Assembly: GCA_963837325.1 (NCBI GenBank)
Contig: CAWIMV010000001.1
Location: forward strand, 2,294,001 to 2,358,000
DNA from: CAVQKZ01 sp963837325
GTDB taxonomy: Bacteria > Actinomycetota > Actinomycetes > Mycobacteriales > Jatrophihabitantaceae
DNA: 64,000 bases
Reading direction: 5' to 3'
Shown: in pieces, positions 50,722 to 60,100 of the stretch
Position numbering within the stretch: position 1 is the stretch's first letter
Layout: every line of letters begins with the position of its first letter
Made by a program: the position numbers and the translations under genes
Notes under the pieces: model-generated
What the model was told of the DNA's origin: nothing
What the model saw: the letters and a program-made list of their open reading frames with translations, nothing else
Database searches by the model: none

Positions 50722-51531
50722 GTGACCGCCGCTGCCAGGCAATCCCCCGTCGACGTGGGCTATTTCGGCCCGGACAGCGTGACCTGGCGGATCCATCGCG
50801 AACCGTTGTCGTTGGTCGGTGGCCTGCGCGCGCTGCTGCTGCAGGCGCTGCACCCGCAGGCGATGGAGCTGCTGTACGCGAAGTCGGACTTCCAGAGCGA
50901 TCCGTGGGCCCGGCTGCAGCGCACGGCCGGGTACGTCTCGACGGTGACCTTTGCACCTTCCGCGCAGGTCGACGCAGCCGCAGCTCATGTCCGCGCGGTA
51001 CATCGCCGGCTGGGGATCGACGACCCGGCTCAGCTGGCCTGGGTCCACGCCTGCGAGGTCGACTCGTTCCTGGCCGCGGCGCGGGCCACCGGCGTCGAGC
51101 TCGACGACACCGACGCCGATCGGTACGTGAGCGAGCAGATTCGCGCCGCCGAACTGGTCGGCGTGCCAGATGACATGACGCCGCGAACCGTCAGAGAGCT
51201 CACCGAATACTTCGCCACCATGCGACCCGGCCTGTCCGGCACCGCCCAAGCCCGCGAGGCCGCGCGGTATGTGCTCGCGCCGCCCATCCCGGTGCCCAGC
51301 CGGTGGGCGCTTCCGGCCCGCTTGGGCTGGACGACGATCGGCTCGCTCGCGGTCGGCCTGTTGCCCGGATGGGCGCGGAGGATGTACCGCCTGCCGCCGG
51401 CGCCCGGGACCGGGCTGGCTACCGCCGCCGGCATGCGGACGCTGCGGCGGGCGGTGCGGGCGCTGCCGGAGCAGTACCGCGAAGGACCCATCTACCGCGA
51501 GGCCAAGGCCCGCGTAGCGGCGCTCAGCTGA
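50722..51531 (+). CDS. DUF2236 (MpaB/latex-clearing-type) oxygenase-like protein
   Basis: A 269-residue protein of the DUF2236 family, related to MpaB of mycophenolic acid synthesis and rubber oxygenases. Signatures are VTWRIHREPLSLVGGLRALLLQALHP near residue 20-45 and the ligand-bearing segment VHACEVDSFLAA near 110. A late segment with RLPPAPGTGLATAAGM and REGPIYREAKARV is also typical. It may bind haem through His residues in the first conserved block. GTG 50722 follows the hydrolase by 4 bp. Its 3' end overlaps the convergent nuclease by 8 bp. The substrate is unknown. Confidence 0.86.
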   Translation: MTAAARQSPVDVGYFGPDSVTWRIHREPLSLVGGLRALLLQALHPQAMELLYAKSDFQSDPWARLQRTAGYVSTVTFAPSAQVDAAAAHVRAVHRRLGIDDPAQLAWVHACEVDSFLAAARATGVELDDTDADRYVSEQIRAAELVGVPDDMTPRTVRELTEYFATMRPGLSGTAQAREAARYVLAPPIPVPSRWALPARLGWTTIGSLAVGLLPGWARRMYRLPPAPGTGLATAAGMRTLRRAVRALPEQYREGPIYREAKARVAALS

Positions 51532-52405
51532 TCCTGTCGTCCGCCAGGCCGGCCCACGGGTCGAGCTCGGCCGAAGCCGCGCGGCCTTCCGGGCAGTGCC
51601 GACGAAAGTCGCACCACGAACAGCCCGGTCCCGGTGCGGGCGGGAAGACATCGTCAGGGTCGGCGCCCGAGGCCAGCGTGTCCGTGGCGGTGATGATGTC
51701 CTCAGCGGTCTGCTCCGCCCGGCCGATCTGGCGCGCCAACGACTCGTCGGTGTGCTCGAAGGCGGTCACCGTTCCGCTCGGCAAATGGTGCAGCTCGACT
51801 CGGCGGCAGCCGCGGCGCAGCGTTCGGCGGGCGGCAACGACGTACAGCGCGAGCGCCTGCGAGCCGCGGGCGTCGTCGTTGGTGAGATCGCGCCGGCCGG
51901 TCTTGTAGTCGACCACGACCAGTTCCCCGTCCCGGTCGTCGATGCGGTCGACCCGGCCGCTCAGTGCGAGCCGGCCCGTCGTGGCGCCGACGGTGCGCTC
52001 CACGCCAACGGGCTCGACATCGGCGTCGACCCGCTCCGACAGGTAGCGCCGCACCCAGTGCTTGGCAAGTTCGAGGGACGCCCGGGATTGGGCGTCGTCG
52101 CGAAAGCCGATGGTTTGCCAGCCCCGTTCGACCAGCCCAGCACCCTCCTGTGGGGTGCGACGGCCGCGGGCGAGCAGCCACCAGCGATGCAGCGCCAGAT
52201 GGACGACGGCGCCGACCGTGTTGTGCGCCCAGGCCGCCCCGCGCGGCGGTGTCGGCCGATCTAGGTAGGTCATGCGGTACCGGCGCGGGCAGTCGAAACT
52301 GGCCAGTCGCGACGGAGTGCAGGCGAACAATCGCTTCGGCATCGCGCTCAGGATGAGCTGGCCGGGCAGCCGCCCGGTCTCAACGGGTGAGCTCGCCACC
52401 GCCAT
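51524..52405 (-). CDS. RecB-family PD-(D/E)XK nuclease with Cys cluster
   Basis: A 293-residue single-domain nuclease of the RecB/Cas4 superfamily. The catalytic residues are in GRVDRIDDRDGELVVVDYKTG (D..D-x-K), with SQALALYVVA as the following Q-x-x-x-Y helix. One Cys in FDCPRRYRM plus the C-terminal CSWCDFRRHC suggests an iron-sulphur cluster, as in AddB, Cas4 and Dna2-like enzymes. ATG 52405 was chosen for the GGGGAGG site 8 nt upstream; a later ATG at 52342 is possible. It overlaps the upstream gene by 26 bp. It has no Cas neighbours, so a repair or processing role is more likely than CRISPR adaptation. Confidence 0.88.
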   Translation of the reverse strand: MAVASSPVETGRLPGQLILSAMPKRLFACTPSRLASFDCPRRYRMTYLDRPTPPRGAAWAHNTVGAVVHLALHRWWLLARGRRTPQEGAGLVERGWQTIGFRDDAQSRASLELAKHWVRRYLSERVDADVEPVGVERTVGATTGRLALSGRVDRIDDRDGELVVVDYKTGRRDLTNDDARGSQALALYVVAARRTLRRGCRRVELHHLPSGTVTAFEHTDESLARQIGRAEQTAEDIITATDTLASGADPDDVFPPAPGPGCSWCDFRRHCPEGRAASAELDPWAGLADDRIS

Positions 52406-53147
52406 AGTGGTCGCCTCCCCCGCTGTCGTCGCCGGATTCCGCCTCGCCGTCAGCGAATGGCCCGGCACTCAAGACGCTGGCGAACTCGCTGTCCGCTGCT
52501 GGGTCGGCGGCCGTGTCCGGTGCCTGCCGCTGCTTGCGCCGCCCGTAGAGCACGAGCGCGCCGATCGCGGCTCCAGCGACAACAACGACGGCGACGGTCC
52601 AGGCCCATATCGCGCCGGCCGCGGTCTCGCCGGCACCAGCATCGGCCTCGGCGCAGGCACCACTGTCGATCCGGGCCCGGCCGAGTCGCTGAACGAAGTC
52701 CCGGATTGCTGGACCCAGCTCAGCGTTGGCCAGCTGGGCGTCGTCGGCGCTCGCGACCGCCTGCGCCTGGGCATCGGCGACGCCGGGGCAGTATTTCGAC
52801 GACGCCGCCCGGAGCGATACCTGGGCCGGCCCGCCCACCGTGAACACGCCGATCGTCAGCGGATGGCGCGGGTCGGCGTCAAGCGCCTGATCGATCTGCC
52901 CGGCCAGCGTTATCGCCAGGCCGGCGTTGGCCGGCAACACGGCGATCTTCAAATCGCTGGGCAGCGCCGCCGCCACCGCGGGGTCGATGCGCACGCTGGG
53001 CAGGTCGGGCGCGACGTAGAGGTTGGCAGTGCGAAGGGCCACGTCGGCGTCGCCGGCCGGATCGGCCGACGCCGGCGGCGCCGCGACCAGGACCGCCACC
53101 GCGCACGCGGCAACCGCAGCACACCCACGTCGGCCCCACACAGTCAT
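52380..53147 (-). CDS. Exported, C-terminally anchored membrane protein
   Basis: A 255-residue protein with a signal peptide (RRGCAAVAACAVAVLVAA, cleavage near SADP) and one transmembrane helix near residue 185 (AWTVAVVVVAGAAIGALVLY), followed by a Lys/Arg stop and an acidic Gly-rich cytoplasmic tail. The exported domain has DLPSVRIDPAVAAALPSDLKIAVLPANAG and a late Cys pair; it resembles TPM-like or Rv1476-type domains in layout, but I cannot assign it. ATG 53147 is preferred over GTG 53159. It overlaps the nuclease gene by 26 bp, so translation is probably coupled. Confidence 0.7.
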   Translation of the reverse strand: MTVWGRRGCAAVAACAVAVLVAAPPASADPAGDADVALRTANLYVAPDLPSVRIDPAVAAALPSDLKIAVLPANAGLAITLAGQIDQALDADPRHPLTIGVFTVGGPAQVSLRAASSKYCPGVADAQAQAVASADDAQLANAELGPAIRDFVQRLGRARIDSGACAEADAGAGETAAGAIWAWTVAVVVVAGAAIGALVLYGRRKQRQAPDTAADPAADSEFASVLSAGPFADGEAESGDDSGGGDHYGGGELTR

Positions 53148-53187
53148 CACGTCCGTCACCGTAGCCGTCGGCGACGACGGGATCCGG

Positions 53188-54045
53188 TTACGACGCGACC
53201 GGCGATCGCGCAGTCGGCAGCGCGAGCAGTTGCGCGTACGCCTCGGGATTGGTCGTATCGGCGCCGAGGCGGGTGGCCTTGTTGCTGCCGTGGTAGTCCG
53301 ACGATCCGGTGGGCACGAGGCCGAGGTCGCGAGCTAGCGCCGCCGCGTGCGCGCGGTCGACGCGGTCGTGGTCGGGATGGTCGACCTCCATCCCAACCAG
53401 CCCCGTCGCCGCCATTGTGGCGATCGTCTCGTCGGACACCACTGGCCCACGCCGACGCGCCAGCGGGTGCGCGAACACCGGCAGACCACCGGCTGCTCGG
53501 ATCAGACCGATGGCGGCGAACACGTCCAGGTCGATTTTGCGTTCGTAGTACTTCCCCCGGGAGGACAACAGGTCGGCGAATGCGGCGGAGACGTCGGGCA
53601 CCGCGCCGGCCTCGACCAGCGCTCGGCCGATGTGCGGGCGGCCCACCGCGCCCCCATCGGCGAGTGCTCGGACGCGCTGCCACGTGACCGGGTAGCCGTC
53701 CGCGGCGAGGCGCTCCACGATGATCCGGGCCCGATCGCGCCGGCTCTCGCGCAGCTGCGACCGTTCGGCGCGAAGGGCCGCGTCGTCGGGGTCGAACAGG
53801 TAACCGAGCAGGTGCAGGCTCACCCGTCGTCCGTCGTCGTCGTGATGCACGCACGAGAATTCCGCGCCGGGCACGACGGTCAGTCCGGAGGGCCGGGCCA
53901 CCAATGCCTCCGCCCAGCCGCCGGTCGTGTCGTGGTCGGTGATGGCCAGTACGTCCAGGCCGGCCGCACGGGCGGCCGCCACCAGTTGCGTCGGAGTGTC
54001 GGTGCCGTCGGAAGCCGTGGTGTGCGCGTGCAGATCGATGCGCAT
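53188..54045 (-). CDS. PHP-domain phosphoesterase (TrpH/RNase AM type)
   Basis: A 285-residue PHP-superfamily metal-dependent phosphoesterase. Metal ligands are visible in order: DLHAHTTASDGTDTP at the start (His5, His7, Asp), AITDHDTTGG, PGAEFSC, HLLGYLFD, PVFAHPLA, and TGSSDYHGSNK near the end. This is the full nine-ligand pattern of the PHP family that includes 3',5'-nucleoside bisphosphate phosphatase and RNA 5'-end trimming enzymes. It is likely active. The next gene upstream on the same strand encodes a PH-domain protein with a 10-bp gap. Confidence 0.92.
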   Translation of the reverse strand: MRIDLHAHTTASDGTDTPTQLVAAARAAGLDVLAITDHDTTGGWAEALVARPSGLTVVPGAEFSCVHHDDDGRRVSLHLLGYLFDPDDAALRAERSQLRESRRDRARIIVERLAADGYPVTWQRVRALADGGAVGRPHIGRALVEAGAVPDVSAAFADLLSSRGKYYERKIDLDVFAAIGLIRAAGGLPVFAHPLARRRGPVVSDETIATMAATGLVGMEVDHPDHDRVDRAHAAALARDLGLVPTGSSDYHGSNKATRLGADTTNPEAYAQLLALPTARSPVAS

Positions 54046-54055
54046 GCGCTCAACA

Positions 54056-54607
54056 CTAGGTTCCGCGAAGTCTCCGCTGGTCGGGCAGCCTCGGCAGCGG
54101 AGCGGTGATGAAGTCCTGTGGGCGGTCGTCCGGATCGAGGTCGGCCCCTTCGCCGAAAACCACCCGGCGCACCTGCAGGTAGAACGGTCCGGGTCGGGCG
54201 ATCTTGGTGAGGATGCGCACGTCCGGATGCTGGCCGGGAGCTTCGAGTTCGATGGAACCGTAGTCCAGCAGTTTGCCGAGCACGGTCTGCTCGAGCACGA
54301 CGCCGGAAATCCGGTCCAGCCGCAGCGACGACTCGGCCGACGTCGTCTCCGGCACGCCGCGGACCCGGATCACGCGGGCTCGGGTGAGGATCACCGACTC
54401 AGCCCGCCACGTCTGCCAACGCAGGAAGACGTTGGCACCGAGCACAGCGGCGAACACGAACGCCATCGGATCCGGGTCGACCCAGGCCATCAGGAACAGC
54501 AGTAGCAACGCCACGCCGAGCACCGGATGCGGAAGTCTGAACAGCGTGATCCAGTGGTGCCGCACCCGTCCGAGTACTGGCAGTTCCGACGGCAGGAAGG
54601 CCGGCAT
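54056..54607 (-). CDS. Bacterial PH-domain membrane protein
   Basis: A 183-residue protein. Two hydrophobic helices lie near residues 25-42 and 48-62 (GVALLLLFLMAWV and AFVFAAVLGANVFL), followed by a bacterial PH-like beta-sandwich with VILTRARVIRVRGVPETTSAES and ISGVVLEQTVLGKLLDYGSIELE (each in part). This is the common bPH2 topology. Such proteins may sense or organise membranes, with no enzyme activity. ATG 54607 is straightforward. It lies between the PHP gene and a small membrane protein gene on the same strand, with gaps of about 10 bp, so the three are probably cotranscribed. Confidence 0.87.
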   Translation of the reverse strand: MPAFLPSELPVLGRVRHHWITLFRLPHPVLGVALLLLFLMAWVDPDPMAFVFAAVLGANVFLRWQTWRAESVILTRARVIRVRGVPETTSAESSLRLDRISGVVLEQTVLGKLLDYGSIELEAPGQHPDVRILTKIARPGPFYLQVRRVVFGEGADLDPDDRPQDFITAPLPRLPDQRRLRGT

Positions 54608-54616
54608 GACAGCGGG

Positions 54617-54772
54617 CTAGGCAGCGAGCCGGTTGAGGAAACCACCCACGCCGTGGGCGACGTTAACGGCTACATCCCACGTACCCTGCACAATGTTGGC
54701 CGCAGGCCCGGGGAACGTCATGATGTAGAAGATCAGGAACGCCACGACGAGCCACGTGACGACCTTCTTCAC
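54617..54772 (-). CDS. Small single-helix membrane protein
   Basis: A 51-residue protein: two Lys, then a hydrophobic helix VVTWLVVAFLIFYIMTF and an amphipathic tail (AANIVQGTWDVAVNVAHGVGGFLNRL). GTG 54772 is preceded by GGAGGAGG at 4 nt, a strong ribosome site that decides the start. Small proteins of this shape occur beside PH-domain genes in actinobacteria. The function is unknown. The 112-bp gap to the divergent Nudix gene should hold both promoters. Confidence 0.75.
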   Translation of the reverse strand: MKKVVTWLVVAFLIFYIMTFPGPAANIVQGTWDVAVNVAHGVGGFLNRLAA

Positions 54773-54884
54773 AGCGCCTCCTCCGACCGCGGGGGCACGC
54801 GGAAACAGCGCGCCAGTCGATACATTCATACCGCGCGAAGCGGGCAGGTCATATGCGCCGCGCCGGTGCGGTGAAGGAGTTGCA

Positions 54885-55286
54885 ATGGCCACTGGCGTGC
54901 CATGCGCGGGCGCAATCATATTCGACGAGGCCGATCGGCTGCTGTTGATCAAGCGCGGCCGCCCGCCGTCGGCCGGCCTGTGGTCGATACCGGGGGGCCG
55001 GTGCCGCCCCGGGGAATCGGCGGCGGAGGCGTGCATTCGCGAGGCCCGAGAAGAGACCGGGCTGTCGGTGCGGGTGGTGCGCTTCGCCGGCCGGGTCCAA
55101 CGCCCCGGCGCCGACGCGGCCAGCTACGACATCGACGACTTCGTCTGCACGGTCGTCGGCGGTTCACTCCAAGCGGGCGACGACGCCGTCGACGCGCGGT
55201 GGGTACGACGCGATGAGCTGGCCGGCGTGGAGTTGGTGCCCGGGCTGCTCGAGGCTCTCAGCGAGTGGGGGGCGCTGCCGGCCTGA
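54885..55286 (+). CDS. Nudix hydrolase
   Basis: A 133-residue Nudix hydrolase. The Nudix box is GGRCRPGESAAEACIREAREETGL, containing the REAREE metal-binding core near residue 55. The N-terminal strand is AGAIIFDEADRLLLIKRG, and the LWSIPGG lead-in matches the MutT/ADP-ribose branch. AAGGAG lies 5 nt before the ATG. The specificity (nucleotide triphosphates, ADP-ribose or a sugar nucleotide) cannot be determined. It converges on the MaoC-type gene 18 bp away. Confidence 0.92.
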   Translation: MATGVPCAGAIIFDEADRLLLIKRGRPPSAGLWSIPGGRCRPGESAAEACIREAREETGLSVRVVRFAGRVQRPGADAASYDIDDFVCTVVGGSLQAGDDAVDARWVRRDELAGVELVPGLLEALSEWGALPA

Positions 55287-55304
55287 GTCGCTCGGCCGTG
55301 CCGG

Positions 55305-55814
55305 TCAGCCGCGGGGTGCCGGATCCGGCCGACCCGGCTGCTCGCCGCCGCGTGCGTCGATGTACTCCTTCGTCGGCACCATCACCTTGCGGCGAAAGAT
55401 GCAGACGACCGTGCCGTCCTGCTTGTAGCCGATCGTCTCGACGTGCACCACACCGCGGTCGGTCTTGGACCTCGACGGCGTCTTGTCGAGCACGGTCGTC
55501 TCGCCGTAGATCGTGTCGCCGTGAAAAGTCGGCGCGACGTGGCGCAGCGATTCGATCTCGAGGTTGGCGATCGCCTTGCCACTGACGTCGGGAACCGACA
55601 TGCCGAGCAGCAGCGAGTAGACGTAGTTGCCGACGACGACGTTCTTGCCGAAGTCGGTGTTGTGCTCGGCATAGTTGGCGTCGAGGTGCAGCGGGTGATG
55701 GTTCATCGTCAGCAGGCAGAACAGGTGGTCGTCGTACTCGGTCACCGTCTTGCCGGGCCAGTGCTTGTAGACGTCGCCGACGTCGAACTGTTCGTAATAG
55801 CGGCCGAACTGCAC
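55305..55814 (-). CDS. MaoC-like acyl dehydratase
   Basis: A 169-residue hot-dog-fold hydratase. The catalytic Asp/His segment is FCLLTMNHHPLHLDANYAEHTDFG-like (NHHPLHLDANYAEH visible), with FGKNVVVGNYVYSLLLGMSV and SLRHVAPTFHGDTIYGETTVLDK following. This resembles the mesaconyl-CoA or beta-methylmalyl-CoA dehydratase branch of MaoC proteins. GTG 55814 has GAGGAGAG 4 nt upstream, which decides the start. It probably acts on short acyl-CoA esters; the pathway genes are not in this window. It may be an isolated transcription unit. Confidence 0.9.
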   Translation of the reverse strand: MQFGRYYEQFDVGDVYKHWPGKTVTEYDDHLFCLLTMNHHPLHLDANYAEHNTDFGKNVVVGNYVYSLLLGMSVPDVSGKAIANLEIESLRHVAPTFHGDTIYGETTVLDKTPSRSKTDRGVVHVETIGYKQDGTVVCIFRRKVMVPTKEYIDARGGEQPGRPDPAPRG

Positions 55815-55940
55815 AGCGCTCTCCTCAGGTCCGATCCCGGTCTGCCTGCAAATCCTGCCCTGCGCGGGCATCGGGTGGGCGGCGAGGTGACCGAACCCTC
55901 GGTCAATCGGCCCGAATCCAGGCGCCACGGGCAGGCACAC

Positions 55941-56519
55941 TCAGTCCAGCGAGACGGCCCGGCGGCCCAACTCCAGCAGGTCGATCCACTGGCTGGCCCA
56001 CCGCTCGCGCAGAGCCGGCGCGCCATGGACCCGGCACCAGGCCAGCTCGGTCGACGTGGCAGGCACCACCTGCAGGACGCTGACGGGTCCGTTGGCCGTC
56101 TCGATGTCCGCGAGCTGGGGCTCGGCTACGACGACACCCGTGCAACGCGAACTCGGCACCAGCGGTTTGCCGAGGTCGACGGTCAGGTCCGGCGTGTACA
56201 CCACCCCTTCCACCGAGGGGGCGGCCGCCAGCACCGCCAACTGCCGCCAGACCTCGTCAACGTCTGCATCGCCGGCTCGAACGTGCAGCATCAATTCGGC
56301 GCGGGGGCCGTCGGGTCCGACGACCAGGTCCCCGGCCGCCGTCATCGGCCGCCTCGACATGCCCAGGGACAGGTAAGCCCGCTCGCCCGGGATCGGCTCG
56401 AAGCGCAGCACCTCGATCGGCTCGACACCGAGAAACGACACCGAGGCCCGGGCCGGCCGTTGCCCGAAGTGGTCGCACAACGCCTGCTCGACCGCGGCCA
56501 CTGCGTCGGGAGCACTCAC
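55941..56519 (-). CDS. SUFU-domain (suppressor of fused-like) protein
   Basis: A 192-residue soluble protein matching the bacterial suppressor-of-fused (SUFU) domain: LGVEPIEVLRFEPIPGERAYLSLGMSRRP near the start and GVVVAEPQLADIETANGPVSVLQVVP in the second half (in parts), followed by the terminal helix WASQWIDLLELG. These domains often act as immunity proteins or chaperones beside toxin or type VII-type loci in bacteria. GTG 56519 begins in the usual place. It lies 96 bp downstream of a WXG100 gene on the same strand and could be its companion, by inference. Confidence 0.8.
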   Translation of the reverse strand: MSAPDAVAAVEQALCDHFGQRPARASVSFLGVEPIEVLRFEPIPGERAYLSLGMSRRPMTAAGDLVVGPDGPRAELMLHVRAGDADVDEVWRQLAVLAAAPSVEGVVYTPDLTVDLGKPLVPSSRCTGVVVAEPQLADIETANGPVSVLQVVPATSTELAWCRVHGAPALRERWASQWIDLLELGRRAVSLD

Positions 56520-56615
56520 CGCCCGAACGGTAGTGCGGGCGACCCGGTCCCCGGTCAGCCGTCCCCCTTCGGCTGACCGGGGCGCTTCCCGATTCTTCCG
56601 GTTGCCGCCCGCCCA

Positions 56616-56906
56616 TCACCGGAACGATGCGGCGATCTGCTGTTCGACCTCCGCGTAGCTCGCTCCGGCCCGGCCGAGCAGTTGGCCGATGCCGTCCAGG
56701 GCGTCCGAAAGGCCCTTCGCATGCTGGTCGAACTGCTGGTACAGGGCCGTGAACTGGGCTGCCGCCGCGCCGGACCAGTCGGCGCCGAACAACGGTGCCA
56801 GCTGGCCCTTGAGGCCCTGCTGCGCACCGCGGATGTCTGCGGACACTCGGGCGACCGAGCCGCCCATTGCCGACAATTGGTCCGGCGTCACCTTCAGACC
56901 GGGCAT
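56616..56906 (-). CDS. WXG100-family protein (ESX/type VII substrate)
   Basis: A 96-residue helical-hairpin protein with two helices joined by the D-W-S-G turn, the W-x-G signature near residue 44 in GADWSGAAAAQF. The second helix contains FTALYQQFDQHAKGLSDALDGI. The C-terminus (YAEVEQQIAASFR) carries Y-x-x-x-E-like residues (YAEVE), which act as the secretion signal in such proteins. GGGGAGG lies 6 nt before the ATG. It is divergent from the FHA-FtsK ATPase gene, the motor expected to secrete it. No second WXG100 partner is visible, so it may form a homodimer. Confidence 0.92.
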   Translation of the reverse strand: MPGLKVTPDQLSAMGGSVARVSADIRGAQQGLKGQLAPLFGADWSGAAAAQFTALYQQFDQHAKGLSDALDGIGQLLGRAGASYAEVEQQIAASFR

Positions 56907-57021
56907 GCGGATCCTCCCCTTCGATTGGCTGGCTCGACTCAGCGCACGGCCCCGACGGGCGGCTCTGATGGCGGCGAACGCTACGCAGCTGGGCGGCGAT
57001 TGCAACGATGAACGGAGCAGC

Positions 57022-57058
57022 TGTGGACAACTGCGCACCGCCACGTTGGTTATCCACA
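57022..57058. promoter_or_regulatory. Pair of DnaA boxes in the WXG100/FtsK intergenic region
   Basis: TTATCCACA (57050-57058) is a perfect box on the plus strand, and TGTGGACAA (57022-57030) is a consensus box on the minus strand, 19 bp apart and inverted. They lie in the 204-bp gap between divergent genes. It is the second box-bearing gap in the window and could mean DnaA influences these promoters, or be chance. Nothing else is evident in this gap. Confidence 0.5.
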
Positions 57059-57110
57059 GGTCGAGCTCGACAGCTCGTCTTTCGTCGGTGCGCGTCCGGA
57101 CACTCACCGC

Positions 57111-60100
57111 ATGCGCATCGAATGCACCGTTCGCGACCGCGACGGCGAACGCGATGTCGCCCTCACCGCGCCGCCGGGCAGCGTCGTTGGCGATCTCGAC
57201 GACAGGCTGGCCGAACTGCTCGGCGCGCCGTCTCCCCTGCACCTGTGGGCGGGCGCGCGGCCCCTTCCGGCGACGACGCCACTCGGTGCGCCGGGCCTGC
57301 GCACCGGAGACGTGGTCACGGTCGGGGCACCCGGCGATCCCGATCCTTCGGCCGACGCAGTGCTGCGCCTAAACGTTGTGGGAGGTCCGGACGCTGGGCG
57401 CGTTGTGGCACTACCCCGGGGGATCGTGACCGTCGGCCGGGCCGCGGACTGCGACCTCGTGCTCACCGACCCGGACGTGTCCCGCCGGCACGCGTGCCTC
57501 ACGGTGACGGCTGGCGGAACAACCGTGCACGACCTGGACTCGCGCAACGGCACGACGATCGACGGCGTTCCCGTCGACGAGGACGGTGCCGCGTTGACCG
57601 ACGCAGGCTTGCTGCGGGTGGGCGATTCGTTCCTGTCCATCGGCCGTGGCCACGAACCACCGGCGGCGTTACGTTCGACTGCCGACGGCGGCTTGCTGGT
57701 CAACCGCCCGCCGCGGGACGGAACGCCAGTCAGCGTCCGCGAGATCGAGTTTCCGGTCCGCGGCGACGTTGGCCGGGCGCAGCGCATGCAGTGGGCGGCC
57801 GCGCTTGTGCCGGCGCTCGCCGGCGTCGGGCTCGCGCTCGCCCTCGGCACCGCGCAGTTCCTCGCCTTCGCGCTGCTGTCGCCGGTGATCATCCTGGCCA
57901 CGTCGCTCAGCGACCGACTGCATTGGCGGCGCATCCGCCGGCGCGACGCGATCAGCGGGCGCCACCGCGAGGCGATGGCCGCCGCCGAGGCCGCCACGGC
58001 GTTGGCACTGGAGGTTCGCTTGCGCCGTCGGGCGCACCCTGATCCGGCCTTGCTGCGCCAGCTGGCCTGCACACCGAGCACCCGCCTGTGGGAACGGCGC
58101 CGCACCGACCCCGACGCGTTGAGCGTGCGGTTGGGTCTGACCGAACTGGCCTCGGCCGTACAGACTCGCCGGGGGCCGGTCTCGGTTCCGGCCGGCCGCC
58201 TGCGCGACGTACCACTGGCGATCGACCTGCGGCTCGGTCCGTTGGGCGTCGCAGGCCCGGCCGGTGTCGCGCTCGGCATCGCGCGGTGGTTGCTATGCCA
58301 GCTCGCCGTGCTGATCTCGCCCGCCGACCTGGAACTGGCGCTGCTGCTTTCCGATGCGGCCGCCGCGCAGTGGTCGTGGGTCCGTTGGCTTCCGCATCTG
58401 ACCCGCGCACCGGCCACGACAGCAGCCGGTCGCCGAGCGATGATCGCCGACCTGGGTGCGTTGCTCGAGCAGCGGCTGGCGAGGCGACGTGAACCGCGCG
58501 CCTGGACCGGCCCGTGGTTGGTTGTGCTCGTCGACCGAGCCGTCGAGTCCAGCGATCAACCCGGCCTGTCCGACATTCTCATGGCCGGCCCGGCGGTGGG
58601 CATCACCGCGATCTGCGTCGACACTCAAGGTCGGCACCTCCCGGCGGCCTGCGTCACCTCCGTGCTGGCGGCCGGAGAGACCGGCGCGCGCCTCGATATC
58701 TCCGGACGTGCAGACCGCGACCGCGTCAGCGCCGTGGCCGATCGGGTCACGCACCGGTGGGCCGACTCCGTCGCGCGCGCCCTGGCCCCCTTGGCCGACG
58801 GCGGGGGCGCGATCGGCAATGGCCTGCCGCTGCAGTGCCGGCTGCTCGACCTGCTCGGTCTCGATGAGCTCGACGGCACGGCAGCGCGGCAGCGCTGGGC
58901 GAGCAGCGACTCCGGCGCCGGCACCGTGCTGGGAATGGGCGTCGACGCAGCGGTGCGCATCGACTTGGTGCGCGACGGACCGCACGCGCTGGTCGCCGGA
59001 ACCACCGGCGCGGGCAAGTCGGAGCTGCTTCAGTCACTCGTGGCCGGGCTCGCCCTGAACTATCCGCCGGATGCGATCTGCTTCGTCCTCATCGACTACA
59101 AGGGCGGCGCGGCGTTTGCCGACTGCGCCCGGTTGCCGCACACCGTCGGCCTGGTCACCGACCTCGACGGGCCGTCGACGGAGCGCGCGCTGCGCTCCCT
59201 GCACGCTGAGCTGAGTCGCCGCGAAGCGCTGTTCGCAGAGGTGGGCGCCGTCGACCTGACCGGATACCGAGCGGCCGCTCCGCCCGGCCCGCCACTGCCC
59301 CGCCTGGTCCTCGTGGTCGACGAATTCGCCGCCCTGGCCGAGGAGTTGCCGGAATTCGTCAGCGGACTGATCGCGATCGCGCAGCGCGGGCGTTCCCTCG
59401 GCATCCACCTCGTCCTCGCCACCCAGCGTCCCGGCGGTGTGGTCTCGCCGGAGATTCGCGCGAATACCGCGCTGCGGGTCGCGCTGCGCATGTCGGATCC
59501 GGCCGAGTCGGTCGACGTCATAGGCAGCGAGCGGGCCGCGCTGCTCCAACACGACATGCCGGGCCGCGCCATCATCCGGATCGGTACGACCGTCACCGAC
59601 GTACAGACTGCGCGCGTGGGCGCCCCGGCTACGGCGCCCGGTTCGATGCGTGAGATCTCGGTGGTGCCGCTCGGGCCATGGCGGGCAGCAGTCGCCGCAC
59701 CGACCCGGCCAGGCGGCGCGCCGACCGACCTGCAACTGATCGTTGATGCGCTCGTCTCCGCGGCCGCGGCAGCCGGGCACCGGGCGGCCCGCCGTCCCTG
59801 GTTGCCACCGCTTCCGGCCGAGTTGTCGACAACGGCGTTGCCGCCGTCCACGGACCCCACCTCGATCGCGATCGGGCTGGTCGATCGTCCGGATCTCCAG
59901 GAGCAGACGCCACTGCACCTCGACCTCACCGCGGGCGGATCCGTATTGGTGACGGGCGGTCCCCGATCCGGGCGCAGTACGGCGCTACTGACGATAGCCG
60001 TGGTTGCTGCACAACAACTCGGCTGCGACGAGCTCGCGATCTACACCGTCGACTGCGCCGGCGGCGGACTCGTCCCGCTCGCCGACCTGCCGCACGTGGG

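Noticed and set aside
51524..52405. Cas4-like protein as evidence for CRISPR
   Set aside because: The Cys pattern is shared with Cas4, but the gene lies among housekeeping genes without Cas1/Cas2 or repeats.
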